Positions 11,333-21,766 of a DNA stretch of 64,000 nt are shown here, one piece after another (within the stretch, counting starts at the first letter, position 1; each line of letters opens with the position of its first letter). Source of the stretch: Hexactinellida sp. DTS-2022 (Eukaryota; Porifera; Hexactinellida); contig JAPNXP010000001.1 of assembly GCA_028753945.1 (NCBI GenBank), positions 3,400,501-3,464,500 of the forward strand. Direction: 5' to 3'. The notes below the pieces were generated by a model, which was given only the letters and a program-made list of their open reading frames with translations, did no database searches and had not been told where the DNA came from. A program made the position numbers and the translations under genes.

Positions 11333-14300
11333 ATGAGCTGTCTTGTTCCAGGTTGTAAATCAAATTATAAAGGCCAGGGAGAATTCACCACCGCTTTCAA
11401 CTTTCCCAAGGATTTGAATTTACGTGAACAATGGTTCAAATCAATTCCAAGACCAAGGAAAGATTATGAAAACAACAAACAAATGAAGGTAATACTCATT
11501 CTTTATATTGTTTTTCTTATTTACATGCATTCAATTCGTTCTTCTTCCTTAGGTATGCATACATCATTTCAAAGCTGATAACATTGAAAGTGCATTTGAT
11601 TTTTTTGACGGGCAAAGAACAGTTACAGTTCCCAGAGAAAGAGTTTCCCTGAAGAAAGATGCAGTACCAACAATTTTCCCCAACTGTCCTTCCTACCTGT
11701 CTGATTGGAACTCCAGACCAAAGAGACTCTCCAAAGACGACAAAGAACAATTGATGATTCAAGCTGCCTACTCACAGAGTTTGACTGACAATGAAGATTG
11801 TGTTGATAAGTTCCTAGTTAATTCTTATTTTGACCTTATTTCAAAGTTAAGGATGCTTAGGGTGAAATTTTAGTGTTTTTTGTTGCAAAATTGTAATCTA
11901 TTTTATTCTGTGAAATGAATCTAATGTATCATGAAAATATATGAGAAGTGAAATTTTTAAAAAAAATATTCTGCAAAGTCTTCAAAATGTCAATTTGTTC
12001 ATGTCATTATTGATGATGTAGCTTTTTTTTATTATCTCAATTGACATTCCTTGGTTTTATATGTACAATATCGTGCACTTATATACTTTATGTATATAAA
12101 CTAACATTTATATGCGCAAATATCTCAGTGATTAGCATATATTGCCAAAACCAGTTGATAATGGGCTAGAAATTCTGATCTGCATTTTTTTTGTATTTTT
12201 TTTACATCACCAACAGATTAATTTACTATATTATATAATTCAACTCAATTATCATATATATTAGTATATTCATACAGTATCCCAACTAGTGTAGACATAT
12301 TATACATATTAGAGCATTAATCACTACGTTTGCAATGATTTAATCGCTGAAAATGATGTCCCAAAAGAAAGCGGACTCCATTAGAATGCCAGAAACTTGC
12401 ACAGAATTTGATTTAATCAAGTCGTTTGTTTACTATGATGTTTCAAAACATATTTAGTATATAGTATGAAAATTATCTAGAATATTGAAACTAAATCCGG
12501 TTATAATACGGACAAATTTAATAGTACAAATGCATTTCCCATTAAAAAAACTTCAGCCTTCAATTACTCAATTATTGTTTTTATGACATATCCCGAATTT
12601 TATCAAATAAAGTTCATAAGGGATTGCTTTCAAAAATTCAGATATAGTTCTTAATAGTATAAAGATCATTTTGCAAGCTCATTGAAGCGAACTAACGATT
12701 AGTGTCTGAGTAGAGACCAAGCAAGGAGCAAAAATGCCACTTTCTGGCCTCTTTTTTGACGAATTTTAGGTTTCGTAAGTTAAGAATTGGTTAAACTTGG
12801 GATAGGAGTCTGGTGAGCTAAGCAAATGTAGTGCTAATAGTACTGAACAATCCTACAAATTTTTGGAGCTATAGAGAATATACTTTATAATATTTAATTC
12901 TGTGAAATCTAATAAAACAGTATTACCCCTATGGGGAGGCATTTCCTAAAGAATTTAATGCTACTCGAAAAATAGTTTGGACTTAGACATGCTGTATACA
13001 TTTTATGCTTAGTTATGCAATTACAGAGCAGATTGGAGAATTACACTTCAATATCTACAAAGACGCTAAAACCACCCATACCGCTAATACATTTTTCACC
13101 CTAAGCATCCTTAAATTTAATTGACATTCCGAACGGCTGGATATTACACAATTCTCAAAACAGCCCTTTATTTTTTATGAAAATTGTTATTTCGGATTCC
13201 GGGCCAATCATTGAACGATCATTATCAGTTGACAATGATTTATTTATTAAAGCATTCGATAATAAAAACCTTTCAATTTCACTTTCGAGAATATCAATTA
13301 ATGATACTCGCCAAATTGAGAGTCTACTCTATGAAGTTGACAAGTTTTCGCCGATATTAGAAACTGTTTCCTCTCCTTTTGAACTTTCAATTAACAATCT
13401 TGTCAACATTGCCATCCGTCAGCTAGAAAACGCAATTGGACTTATTGAAGGTGATTCGTTAGATTTAGACAATGATGACAGTTCAAATTCCAATAGTGAA
13501 TCTTTGAAAATATCACTTCACTTTTTTATAGGACAACTTACTAATTTGACAAATTCGAAAAATAATCGACGTTATAACATTTTAACGCAGGTTTTCTCAC
13601 TTAAAATTTATGGGATATCACCGGCTTGTTACCGATTTATTCATTCATCTAATTGCTTAGTTTTACCACACGAGCGAAAATTACTTGCTATAAAGAACAC
13701 GTTAGGTATAGGTGGAGAGTATTTCCAAATACTTAAGGAAATAACATCTAAGTTCAGTCCCCGAGAACGTCATGTAATCCTTCAAATGGACGAAGTCCAT
13801 ATCCGCAGTGATGCATCCTATAAGGGAGGTAAGATTCTGGGCTCAATTGACAACCCAAATGACCCCCCTACAACTGTATTTTCAATGATGGTTTCGAGTT
13901 TAATGAAAAGATTTTCCACCATTGTACGTTTAATACCACTGGGGTCTTATCTGCTGCTTACCTACACCCAATAGTTAGACAAACTATATTTGATATCGAG
14001 AGCTGTGGTCTATTTGTAGAAGCAATATGTACCGATAATTATCCTTTGAACGTTAGCTTGTATAAATTATTGTCAGATGATGGAAAAGTATTGCATCCTA
14101 AGGTTGTACATCCATGTGATCCAGCTCGAAATCTTATATTATTTTTTGACATTGTCCATATCATTAAGTCAATCCGTAATAACTGGTTGAATTTGAAAGA
14201 TTTTGAGAAAACCTTTATGTATCCCAAATTTGAGGACTACACTTTTAAACAGTCTCATCCAGTCAATCTACCTTGCACTCAGTTAAAAATATCTTTACCC

Positions 14301-15635
14301 ATTGCTAACATTTCTCTAAATTCTGCCGAATTCACCAAGTCAAATTATCCTTCAATCAATTACGCAGCATTTGACGATCTCCGTGTTTTGTATAAAGCCG
14401 ACAAATTCTCCATAATTAAGAGAGCCCCAAAATTGACATCTAAAGCATGTTGGCCATCTCACTTAGAACGCCAAAATGTAAAATTGGCTCTAAAGGTTTT
14501 TCATGAATCTACAGCAGCGGGGCTCTCAAGTTTCAATCATGAGAATACAACAGGTGAAAACTGTCATACTGTCGAATTCATAAACCTGATAAATCGAATT
14601 TGGAACATTTTCAATGTCAACTGGGTCGGAAAAGATATTCGTTTCAATAACCCATTACTAGCTCCGCTCCATCTTAACGACCAGAGATTGTCTTTCTTGG
14701 ATAATGTTGTACAATGGCTAGATTTTTGGAGGGCTATGCCTACATCCAGTGGGAAGCTTACACCGCAAACATTTACAAGTTTTAGACACACCTGTATTGC
14801 TCTCCCACTCTTAGTTCGTAGATTGACCGTAGAATGTGGTTTTGAATATTTGTTGACATCTCGGGTACAAAATGATCCATTAGAACACCACTTTGGACTA
14901 TATCGTCAAATGTCTGGCTCCAACTATAATATATCTTACTCTCAAATTTTAGAGAGTGAACGTCGCCTTCAGTTATCAAATATTCTTAAGTTCTTTTATA
15001 TTAAACAACAAAGTGATACCATTTCTCTTAAGGAATATTTACAAACTTTCACAGAGGATGATAATGTCGATAGAATGCATTCAGAAATTAATTTTGAATA
15101 TTTTACTAATGAATTATCCAATATTGTTTGCCCCATATTTGATAATTCACAAATAGACTGCTTAAATTATGTTGCTGGATATGCAGTATTTTCTTATTTG
15201 AAACTATCTGCACATTGCACAGACTGTCAGAACTTTTTAACTTCCCCCAAAGATATTGAAGTTGACAACGACACTGGATTTTCATTGATCGATTTGCTGG
15301 ACAGAGGTTCCCTTAAATATCCATCAGAGAGTGTTTTTGAATCTGTTTTAATTATTTATGAAATATTTCTAAAGATTGATAATAGTTCACGTTTAAGTAG
15401 ATTATTTTATGAGGGTTCCTGTCGCCGAAATTTAGTTCAGTTAGCCATACTCGATGTCGAAATGAATCAGAGTGAAATTTGGAGGGGGTGGTGTATTTGT
15501 ATGAATTCGAAATGGGAAATTCTAAAAAAGATATTTACAACTGTGGCGAATTGTATTTTATCAAAGAAAGTGAGAAATTTTAATGATATGGTTGTTGGCC
15601 GCAATAATGCCAAGCTCAAGAAATTCAGTTCCTAG
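11333..15635 (+). pseudogene. P1 THAP-type transposase (THAP9/P-element family), disrupted
   Basis: The product would cut and paste P1 as a GTP-dependent P-family transposase (family knowledge). Exon 1 (11333-11488) starts MSCLVPGCKSNY and holds the first THAP Cys pair. A 64-bp intron (gt 11489, ag 11552) leads to exon 2 with Cys-x2-His in VCIHHF, completing the C2CH zinc finger. The frame runs to a TTAA element at 11847-13114 and resumes in the same phase at 13111 if one TTAA is counted. A one-base frame change lies near 13940, between VRLIPLG and SAAYLHPIV. The rest to 15635 is open, with ICTDNYPLNV, the P-family signature HHFGLYRQMSG and LESERRL. Three lesions at most: one insertion, one frameshift and no internal stop apart from these. 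It is about 980 residues in all, slightly long for the family. Confidence 0.88.
11851..13110. mobile_element. Non-autonomous TTAA-flanked DNA element (piggyBac-like)
   Basis: A 1260-bp AT-rich insertion with TTAA on both sides (11847-11850, 13111-13114) and inverted ends GGATGCTTAGGGTGAAA (17 bp). TTAA duplication is the piggyBac signature. The alternative reading is a TA duplication with one extra base in the repeat (Tc1/mariner-like). No transposase is visible inside. It interrupts the P1 transposase between two codons of one continuous frame. Confidence 0.78.
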
Positions 15636-15964
15636 TTTCTCTTTCTCTTTAACTTTTAGGTATCCAGTTCAAGTAACATCCTGATGCACTACTCTTTCAC
15701 TTAACTACCAACACTTAGAGATGGACTTGTTATGATGACACTTAGCTCAGCAATTACTCTACTCTTGAATACTTCGTTCTTGTTATTTTGCTATACTATT
15801 TAATATTCTGATACGTACTTGTGTTTGTTTTGAGAATATGAATAAAAAATATATTCTTCTTAAGTGATTCTATAGTTTTATAATGGGTGGTGGATTGATA
15901 AAACTCCTAGTTTCCCTAAATTACTAGCATAGTTGCATGTAATCTAATTATTTAAATAAAATCG

Positions 15965-16036
15965 ATAACTATACTAGTTCGTCCATGGTCCAAGTCCATT
16001 CAACCGCGGCATTGCCTTAGAGTATAGAATGCTATG
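15965..16036 (-). repeat. P1 right terminal inverted repeat (72 bp)
   Basis: Partner of 10984-11055. It ends GTATAGAATGCTATG and is followed by the GTCTACA target copy at 16037. Confidence 0.93.
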
Positions 16037-16444
16037 GTCTACACTACTTTCTATTTTAAGTTATACGATCAGTCCACAGGTATTTTTGTAATAACTAGAC
16101 CTAATATATCAATCCCTAAACAATTAATGATACTATAGTTAACATAGCAAACTAAAATTTGGATCATAAACTGGAATTTTTTGATTATTTAATTTCGTTA
16201 ATCACAGTATTCAGAATGCAAAATCTAATTGAGGCGCATCGAGGCGTGCTCGCTCATGGATTTTTTATTAAAGCCTATGTATTAGACAATATATCTAGCG
16301 TTTATCTGGCCCCGCCCAAAGCCGCCCAAGTCCATTTTTTTTTTGTTATCTGAAAATATCGGACAAAAAATTATTTTGGGCAAAATTTTATTTTGTATCT
16401 ATTCTTTAATATTCACAATGTTTGTTGGTTAGATTGTTATTAAA

Positions 16445-18565
16445 ATGAATAACCGCGACGCATACGAATTTCTGAACTCAAAAGTTTTAATCAGAACTGC
16501 TGTTGAAGAATTTTTGACAATCTACCAGATGAATGAGAGCGAATCTTCGTCGGTACGTAACAGATTTTCTCGACTTCGGCCCGATAGGGATTCCTATCGA
16601 AAGCGAAGCGATCTCTCTACATGGGAAGAGATGTTATTTCACTCGTTAACTCCTAATTTCCCTAACAAAAAACGAATATCTGATGAACACACTATTTTTG
16701 AAGCAGACTTGTCCCAGGATCATAGAAAACCACTATCCGAGCTCACTCTGAAGTCCGTACGGTTGCGGCTTAGGTCTCTTTTAAATTTAATTGAGATTCT
16801 TGCGGAAAAGGAGCAAACGACCACGACTAAGATAGCAGCATATGCCTTGCAACTGATATCGAATGATAAACATGATCCCAAAACTGCAGGCGTTTCTAAA
16901 GAAATTATCAACAAGGGGACATATGAACCAACAAGCATCATGCCCCTAGAAAAGTCAGTGTATTTATTAGATTTACTTGAGATTGGGAAACGAAAATATA
17001 CTGATTTTCGCCTTCTCTGTAAGCAAGAAGGTTTAATATTTCCTCAATATGTCAAACTTGCGGAACATCGTTCGGATATTGTTCTCTCAAATGAATTAGT
17101 CTACCATCAAAAAGGAGATAGTGGAATTATTGGCATCGGTATTTCGTATCACAGTATCCTGAGACAAACAATCTCTCGTTTAGTCCAAACTATCCCACAT
17201 ATTGATGAATCAAAATATCCACTTACTTTCAAAGTGTCTGATGGGCTGGATGGTTCGGGTTGTCACAACGTATATAACCAATTGCAAGATAATGCGAACA
17301 TCACGCCAAAAAAATTCATTCTCTTTGGTTTTAAGCTACTTGAGTTGACAGATTCTTCTGGAAATGCACTATGGTCAAACACTCATCCCAATTCACCATC
17401 CTCAGTACGACCAGTCGTTTTGTTATGCCAGAAAGAGAATGAAGAAAGCGTAACATTCATTATGAAAACAATAATTAATTAAGTTACTGAAATTGAACGA
17501 GATGGCTTTTCAATCTCCGGAGGTCAAGTAAAAGTTAAAATACATCGCACAATGCTGGATGGCAAAATGTCTCAGATTTTGTCAGGTGCTGGGGGTGCAA
17601 ATTGCCAACTATGTACTGCAACTTATGTGGAACTTAAAGACCTAGAACTAATTCGAACAGGATATCCCATCAACAGAACCATTTCCTCTGCATTAGACAT
17701 CTTTCAAGCAGTAGATCCGGAACAATTTCTTGCGCTTCCATCAAAAGAACGATTCGGATTGACACATGAACCGCTATCTAACAAGGATATTATTTCAGCT
17801 TCTCCTCTTCATACATACACATGTGTCTTCCGTTGGTTTATGCTTTTGATATATCATTTGCAATGTGGAAGTTTACATTGGAAGCCAACATCAAAACAGA
17901 TTGAAACATCCATGAAATTCACGAGAGAATTCTTACAAGAGAAAACTGGGATGAAGATTGATCAACCATCCAGTCAGGGGGGTACAACATCAACCGGGAA
18001 TATTGCTCGCCAATGCTTCCTGAATAAGAATAACTTCTTAAGGTGGGTAACCACTCTTATCCCTTCCGAATTCAGAGATGCAATTCATATCATTCACTGT
18101 AATCTTTCTGCGATATTACGTGTTTATAACAGTAGCCAGGAAGTTGAGACTGAGAAACTAGATGCTTTGTGCAAAGAAACCTATGAATTTATTATAGTTA
18201 CACTCCCTTGGGTTAATATCACGCCGACTCTGCACAAATTGTTAGCTCATTGTACTGAGCTTATTCGTAACTGTAACAATGGTTTCGGCTTAAAAGAATA
18301 CTCTGAGGAAGCAATTGAGGCATGCAACAAACTGATTCGAAGATACCGAGATAACTTGACTAGGAAATCTTCTTTCTCACTCAATATCAAGGATATCTTT
18401 ATACTTCTTTTGAGTCAGAGCGATCCAATTTTGCGGTCTTTTCGGAGAACTTTAACTTGCAGTATTTGCGGCGAAGTGGGTCATTCTTGTCGTAGAAACT
18501 GTAGCAGACCACTACCTCTCTTGGAACAGGAGGAATTAGTAAATTCATTATTGATTACTCATTGA
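16445..18565 (+). pseudogene. Transib/RAG1-core transposase, copy A, one in-frame stop
   Basis: 707 codons, open except for a TAA at 17480-17482. The N-terminal part (HRKPLSELTLKSVRLRLRSL, about codons 93-112, and IGKRKYTDFRLL) looks Transib-like. Positions matching the RAG1 catalytic residues are Asp266 (KVSDGLDGSG; RAG1 D600), Asp372 (MLDGKMSQIL; RAG1 D708) and Glu625 (SEEAIEACNKLIRRYRD; RAG1 E962 in ESGNKLFRRFRK). The zinc site is matched by Cys387/Cys390 (CQLC; RAG1 CTLC) and His597/His602 (LHKLLAH; RAG1 FHKTLAH). The block TGNIARQCF...LIPSEFRDA matches RAG1 NGNFARKLM...LIPSEERHE. The C-terminus has a zinc-knuckle-like C-x2-C-x4-H-x5-C (CSICGEVGHS). The start at 16445 matches copy B. No RING region and no RAG2-like gene are present. 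Residue pairing was done by eye. Confidence 0.9.
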
Positions 18566-18751
18566 TTAAATAATCAAGGAATGCAAGCGTTAATAAAAGT
18601 TTACGTACATAAATATAAAAATTTTGATTACGTAATTGTCATGATGACGTCATAACTATTTAATGAGAAGCCATATAAATTATCTGATTACAGAAATAGA
18701 TTTCTAAGATATGATAACCCATAAGTATTTAATACATTCTATAGGTGTTTC

Positions 18752-18799
18752 TACTACCGTTTGCCTATTTCCCCTAAAATGACTTTTAGAGCCACTGTG
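18752..18799 (-). repeat. Transib copy A, gene-downstream terminal signal
   Basis: Read inward from 18799: heptamer CACAGTG, then 21 bp (GCTCTAAAAG... TTAGG), then GAAATAGGCA. The longer spacer contrasts with the 12 bp at the upstream end. The copy B downstream end shares CACAGTGGCT, the TYATTTTRG core and GGGAARTAGGCA. Confidence 0.78.
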
Positions 18800-18869
18800 C
18801 TAATCACAGGCCATATATTGAGTAGGCTATGAATATATTAAGAATACATCACTACACAGCATTGTCTAA

Positions 18870-20136
18870 TTTATACTAAATCTGTAAGCAACTCCACTTA
18901 AGCCTGTATCTCTCTCGACTATTCCAAAAACCCAAGTACCCACTACTAATCTTCCGCGGTTGTATTTACGTTTGCCGAACTTGGATTCATCAATCTTCAC
19001 GATAATCCCGGGACCACCCATGGCCTACTATATAATACGACTAGATAAGTCAAGTATTAGCTAATTTATTTCCAGGCCAGTGTTTACTTTCTAATTGCTC
19101 ATAAAATAAATTACCTATTGTCATGGAATAAACTAAACTTAGGTTTTCAAATACGCTGGAAACATCTAAAATACTTTTGAGAATGATTTCTCATCGGATT
19201 TAACCACAATGACGTAATCAAATATACATACCCATATATGGCAATGATGTTAAATAAATGTTAATTTTTTAGAAAATTTTAGAATCTAACTTTGCCGTTT
19301 TTATCCTAATGCATTTTTCTTGTTAAAAACTAACTACAGTAACAAATTATGTCATTCCTTTCACTCAAATTCTTTCAACGTCAATGTAAGTAAATAATTA
19401 TACTATTGTTATCAAACCATATGTTTTGTATTTTTTTAAATGTATAGTTAGATTTTAATCTAAGTCTTAAAAGTGCTGTTTGACGATGTACATGTTGCCC
19501 AGTCAGTTTAATGACCGTTCTTGTGACTTATTTAGCTAATGTTCACTTAATATCTGCTTCAATCTCTACTTCAAATCTCTACTTCATAATTAGTATTAAT
19601 TGCCATATATGGGTATGTATATTTGATTACGTCATTGTGGTTAAATTCGATGAGAAATCATTCTCAAAAGTATTTTAGATGTTTCCAGCGTATTTGAAAA
19701 CCTAAGTTTAATTTATTCCATGACAATAGGTAATTCATTTCACGAGCAATTAGAAAGTAAACACTGGCCTGGAAATAAAATGGCAAATACTTGACTTATC
19801 TAGCCGTATAATATAGTAGGCCATGGACCACCTAAGGGTTCAGCATCTTGTATGATCTCTTCAACACAGATATCCTCATAAAGTTCTTGCAATCAACAAC
19901 AGTAGCTGGTGCCCACTGCAACTGCTTCTCCATAATAGCGTGTGACTGAATGTCCTCACACCAGAGATACATGAATTGGAGAAGCGAAGAAAGCGAGAGT
20001 TTGGAAGGATGAAAGAAGGAACTAAAACGGATTGAGTAGGAACGCTTCCATGCGCGACATTTCCACTTGTAACCATACTGGGAGTTGGCGTAGGCACCCT
20101 CATACATTTCCTCCCCACATTTGCATTGCATTGCAC
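18870..20136 (-). pseudogene. Merlin/ISXO2-like transposase remnant, split by an insertion
   Basis: Minus-strand pieces match the DDE transposase family shared by bacterial IS1595/IS1016 (ISXO2-like) and eukaryotic Merlin transposons. The N-terminal piece (20131-19832) has a Cys-rich start (MQCKCGEEMYEGAY), GYKWKCRAWKRSYSIR, a helical stretch and LYLWCEDIQSH. The C-terminal piece (about 19017-18870) has the signature GGPGIIVKIDESKFGKRKYN and VVGTWVFGIVERDTG, which includes the catalytic Asp of IDES. Between them sits an 805-bp long-TIR element (19020-19824), inserted just before the GGPG motif. The frame also differs by one base at the junction, and the later catalytic half is missing, so this is dead. 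Confidence 0.78.
19020..19824. mobile_element. Long-TIR (fold-back/MULE-like) non-autonomous element
   Basis: Inverted arms of about 225 bp (19020-19244 and 19600-19824), nearly identical, start ATGGCCTACTATAT. The 9-bp flanks GGACCACCC (19011-19019) and GGACCACCT (19825-19833) differ at one base. Long arms with 9-bp duplications suggest a Mutator-like element; the 355-bp middle is non-coding. Confidence 0.85.
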
Positions 20137-20301
20137 GAGCTAAAAGGCCATAATGCTGTAACCAGTTAATTGTGTGTTGATAGTTTGATGTTTTAAAATA
20201 CAGGTCAAGAGAAGAAAGTCAGTTGGGAATTTGTAAATATGCATGTATATATTATGTGTTAATTTATCATTAAATATTAATTACAACAATTGTCTAGTTA
20301 T
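20137..20301. other. Short spacer, nothing recognised
   Basis: AT-rich sequence between the Merlin-like remnant and the next MITE. No open frame or repeat was recognised. Confidence 0.5.
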
Positions 20302-20830
20302 TAGGGAATGAAAGGTTTACGAACGGACAGAATTGATGTAATTCAGTTCATCTCAAATCGACGCACGTTCAGTTCGTTCAAGTTCACCTCCTAACTTCAG
20401 CTCCTCCAGCGTTCGTTCAGTTCGTTCATGGGCTGACCCGCGTTCGTTCAATCCGTTCAATTAAGTTCGTTCATTTCGTTCAGTTCGTTTAGTTCGTTCA
20501 ATTCGTTCAAACCGTTCAATTATTTCAGTTCAGTGTACAGTGAGTGGGTCGAACTATTCCGTTTATGATAGACTGTTCGATACTCCAAGCTGTTATTGGA
20601 GTTCAGGTTAAGAAGCTAGAATCTAAGCTAACAGACATGAGTCCACTAGAGATGTCCTGAATTACCACTTTTGCAGTCACCTATTATATTTAATGGATCA
20701 ATATTTCTAATTTATCTTTATTCAGTTCAGTTCGTTCAATCCGTTCAGTTCGTTCAATTGCCGTTCGGAAACCGTTGGCGTTCGTTCAGTTCAAGTTCAA
20801 TAAGTTCGTTCGTGAACCTTTCATTCCCTG
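20302..20830. mobile_element. hAT-like MITE filled with TTCGTTCA words
   Basis: 529 bp with ends TAGGGAATGAAAGGTT and AACCTTTCATTCCCTG and a perfect 8-bp duplication CTAGTTAT (20294-20301, 20831-20838). The interior is dozens of variants of the 8-10 bp words TTCGTTCA and CAGTTCGTTC, grouped at both sides of a less repetitive middle. No coding capacity. Confidence 0.88.
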
Positions 20831-20838
20831 CTAGTTAT

Positions 20839-21199
20839 ATATCAATGCAAGTGCAACCAGGGTAGATGAGTACAGAATATAATATATATATATTTATATC
20901 ATATTATCAGGCTTTCATCTGTGTGCGCTATATATTAACTTCAAATTTGTTATCGTTCGCATATCCATTCAGCTTCAGCTAGGTAAATAGGGATTTTAGT
21001 ATTGTTTAGGTAAGGAATAGTTTAATTTGCGAACCCAAAGGTGAGCAGATTTGCAAAGGCTATCTGAAATACTGCGTATATCTCAACTGTCTAGAGTAGT
21101 TATTTACTTCAGTACTGTATTGTCTCTCTAATAGTCTACCAGTGGGAAAACGACACAAGTGGACTACTAGAGAACATGGACTAATAAAGAATTTAGTCT
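20839..21199. other. Intergenic AT-rich sequence
   Basis: Contains a TA-rich microsatellite near 20880. No credible gene was seen. Confidence 0.5.
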
Positions 21200-21207
21200 T
21201 AATTAAG

Positions 21208-21534
21208 CAGGGTTGATAAAAATCATGATTTTTTTTAAAAATCAAAAAATCAGATTTTTTTAATTTAAATCAGAATTTAGATTTTTATTGTTTTTTTTGC
21301 AATCTATATCACACTGGCGTATATTATTTGGCTAATAGATTAATTACATTGTTTATGACTCATTATCAATGTAATTTGACTCATTATCAGTGTATTTCTT
21401 TTTATTTTCGCAAAAAACAATAGAAAAAAAAGTCCAAAAAAAGTCTGATTTAAATAAAAAAAGTCCGACTTTTTTGATTTAAATCATACTACTTTGAGTT
21501 AAATCAGATTTTTGATTTAAATCAAACAACCCTG
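21208..21534. mobile_element. hAT-like MITE with AAATCAGATTTTT words
   Basis: 327 bp with ends CAGGGTTGATAAAAATCA and CAAACAACCCTG and a perfect 8-bp duplication TAATTAAG (21200-21207, 21535-21542). The interior is full of 'gatttaaatcaga' palindromic words. Confidence 0.88.
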
Positions 21535-21542
21535 TAATTAAG

Positions 21543-21766
21543 TAACTATTCTACCATAAGTTGTGTATAATTTGACTTTGTGTAGATTATATTTTTAGTT
21601 GCATCATTTGTTATAAACATTAGTGTTGTTTTACGGCATCACAACTTTGATAAGTCATCAGTGGTTTGTTATACAGGCAGTTGTTTATTCTTTAGCGTTT
21701 AGCCACCAGAAAAAGTGAGGTGGTGGCTTAATTAGCCACCATCAAAATTTCATTTTGTCGAGCACT
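21543..21766. repeat. Truncated copy of the 28203-28503 hAT MITE
   Basis: Ends in TTTTGTCGAGCACTG. It matches the right two-thirds of the MITE at 28203-28503, including GTGTTGTTTTACGGCATCA and 'gccaccagaaaaagtgaggt'. The left part is missing where the MITE at 21208-21534 was inserted. Confidence 0.75.

Larger units (their letters stand above)
10984..16036. mobile_element. P element P1 inside Transib copy A
   Basis: A 5053-bp P-type element defined by 72-bp inverted repeats (10984-11055 and 15965-16036) that differ at only one position. Ends begin CATAGCATTCTATAC, resembling the CAT start of Drosophila P. The target duplication GTCTACA (10977-10983, 16037-16043) is seen as 7 bp; P elements usually make 8. 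It holds a THAP-domain transposase gene in two exons plus a long open frame, with a 1.26-kb TTAA-flanked insertion in the coding sequence. The near-identical ends argue for recent arrival. Confidence 0.92.
10762..18799. mobile_element. Transib/RAG1-core transposon, copy A (split by P element)
   Basis: Both ends start inward with CACAGTGGCT: left at 10762 and right at 18799 (complement). The flanks are CTGGT and CTAAT, three of five matching, so a 5-bp duplication with two changes is possible but unproved. Removing the P element (10984-16036) and its duplicated target leaves about 2.98 kb, the same size as copy B (2.998 kb), which independently supports both boundaries. The only gene inside is the RAG1-core-like transposase (16445-18565). 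Transib elements are single-gene relatives of the RAG1 recombinase and use CAC-type ends with 5-bp target duplications (established knowledge). Confidence 0.88.

Noticed and set aside
11847-13114. Intron in the P1 gene
   Set aside because: No gt/ag at the junctions; TTAA on both sides and inverted ends fit an insertion.
10762-18799. A RAG2-like partner gene next to the RAG1-core gene
   Set aside because: No kelch-repeat or PHD-like translation was found on either strand within copy A or copy B; element lengths are filled by one gene and short flanks.
10757-18804. Confirmed 5-bp target duplication for Transib copy A
   Set aside because: The flanks CTGGT and CTAAT agree at only three of five positions, and copy B shows no match at all.
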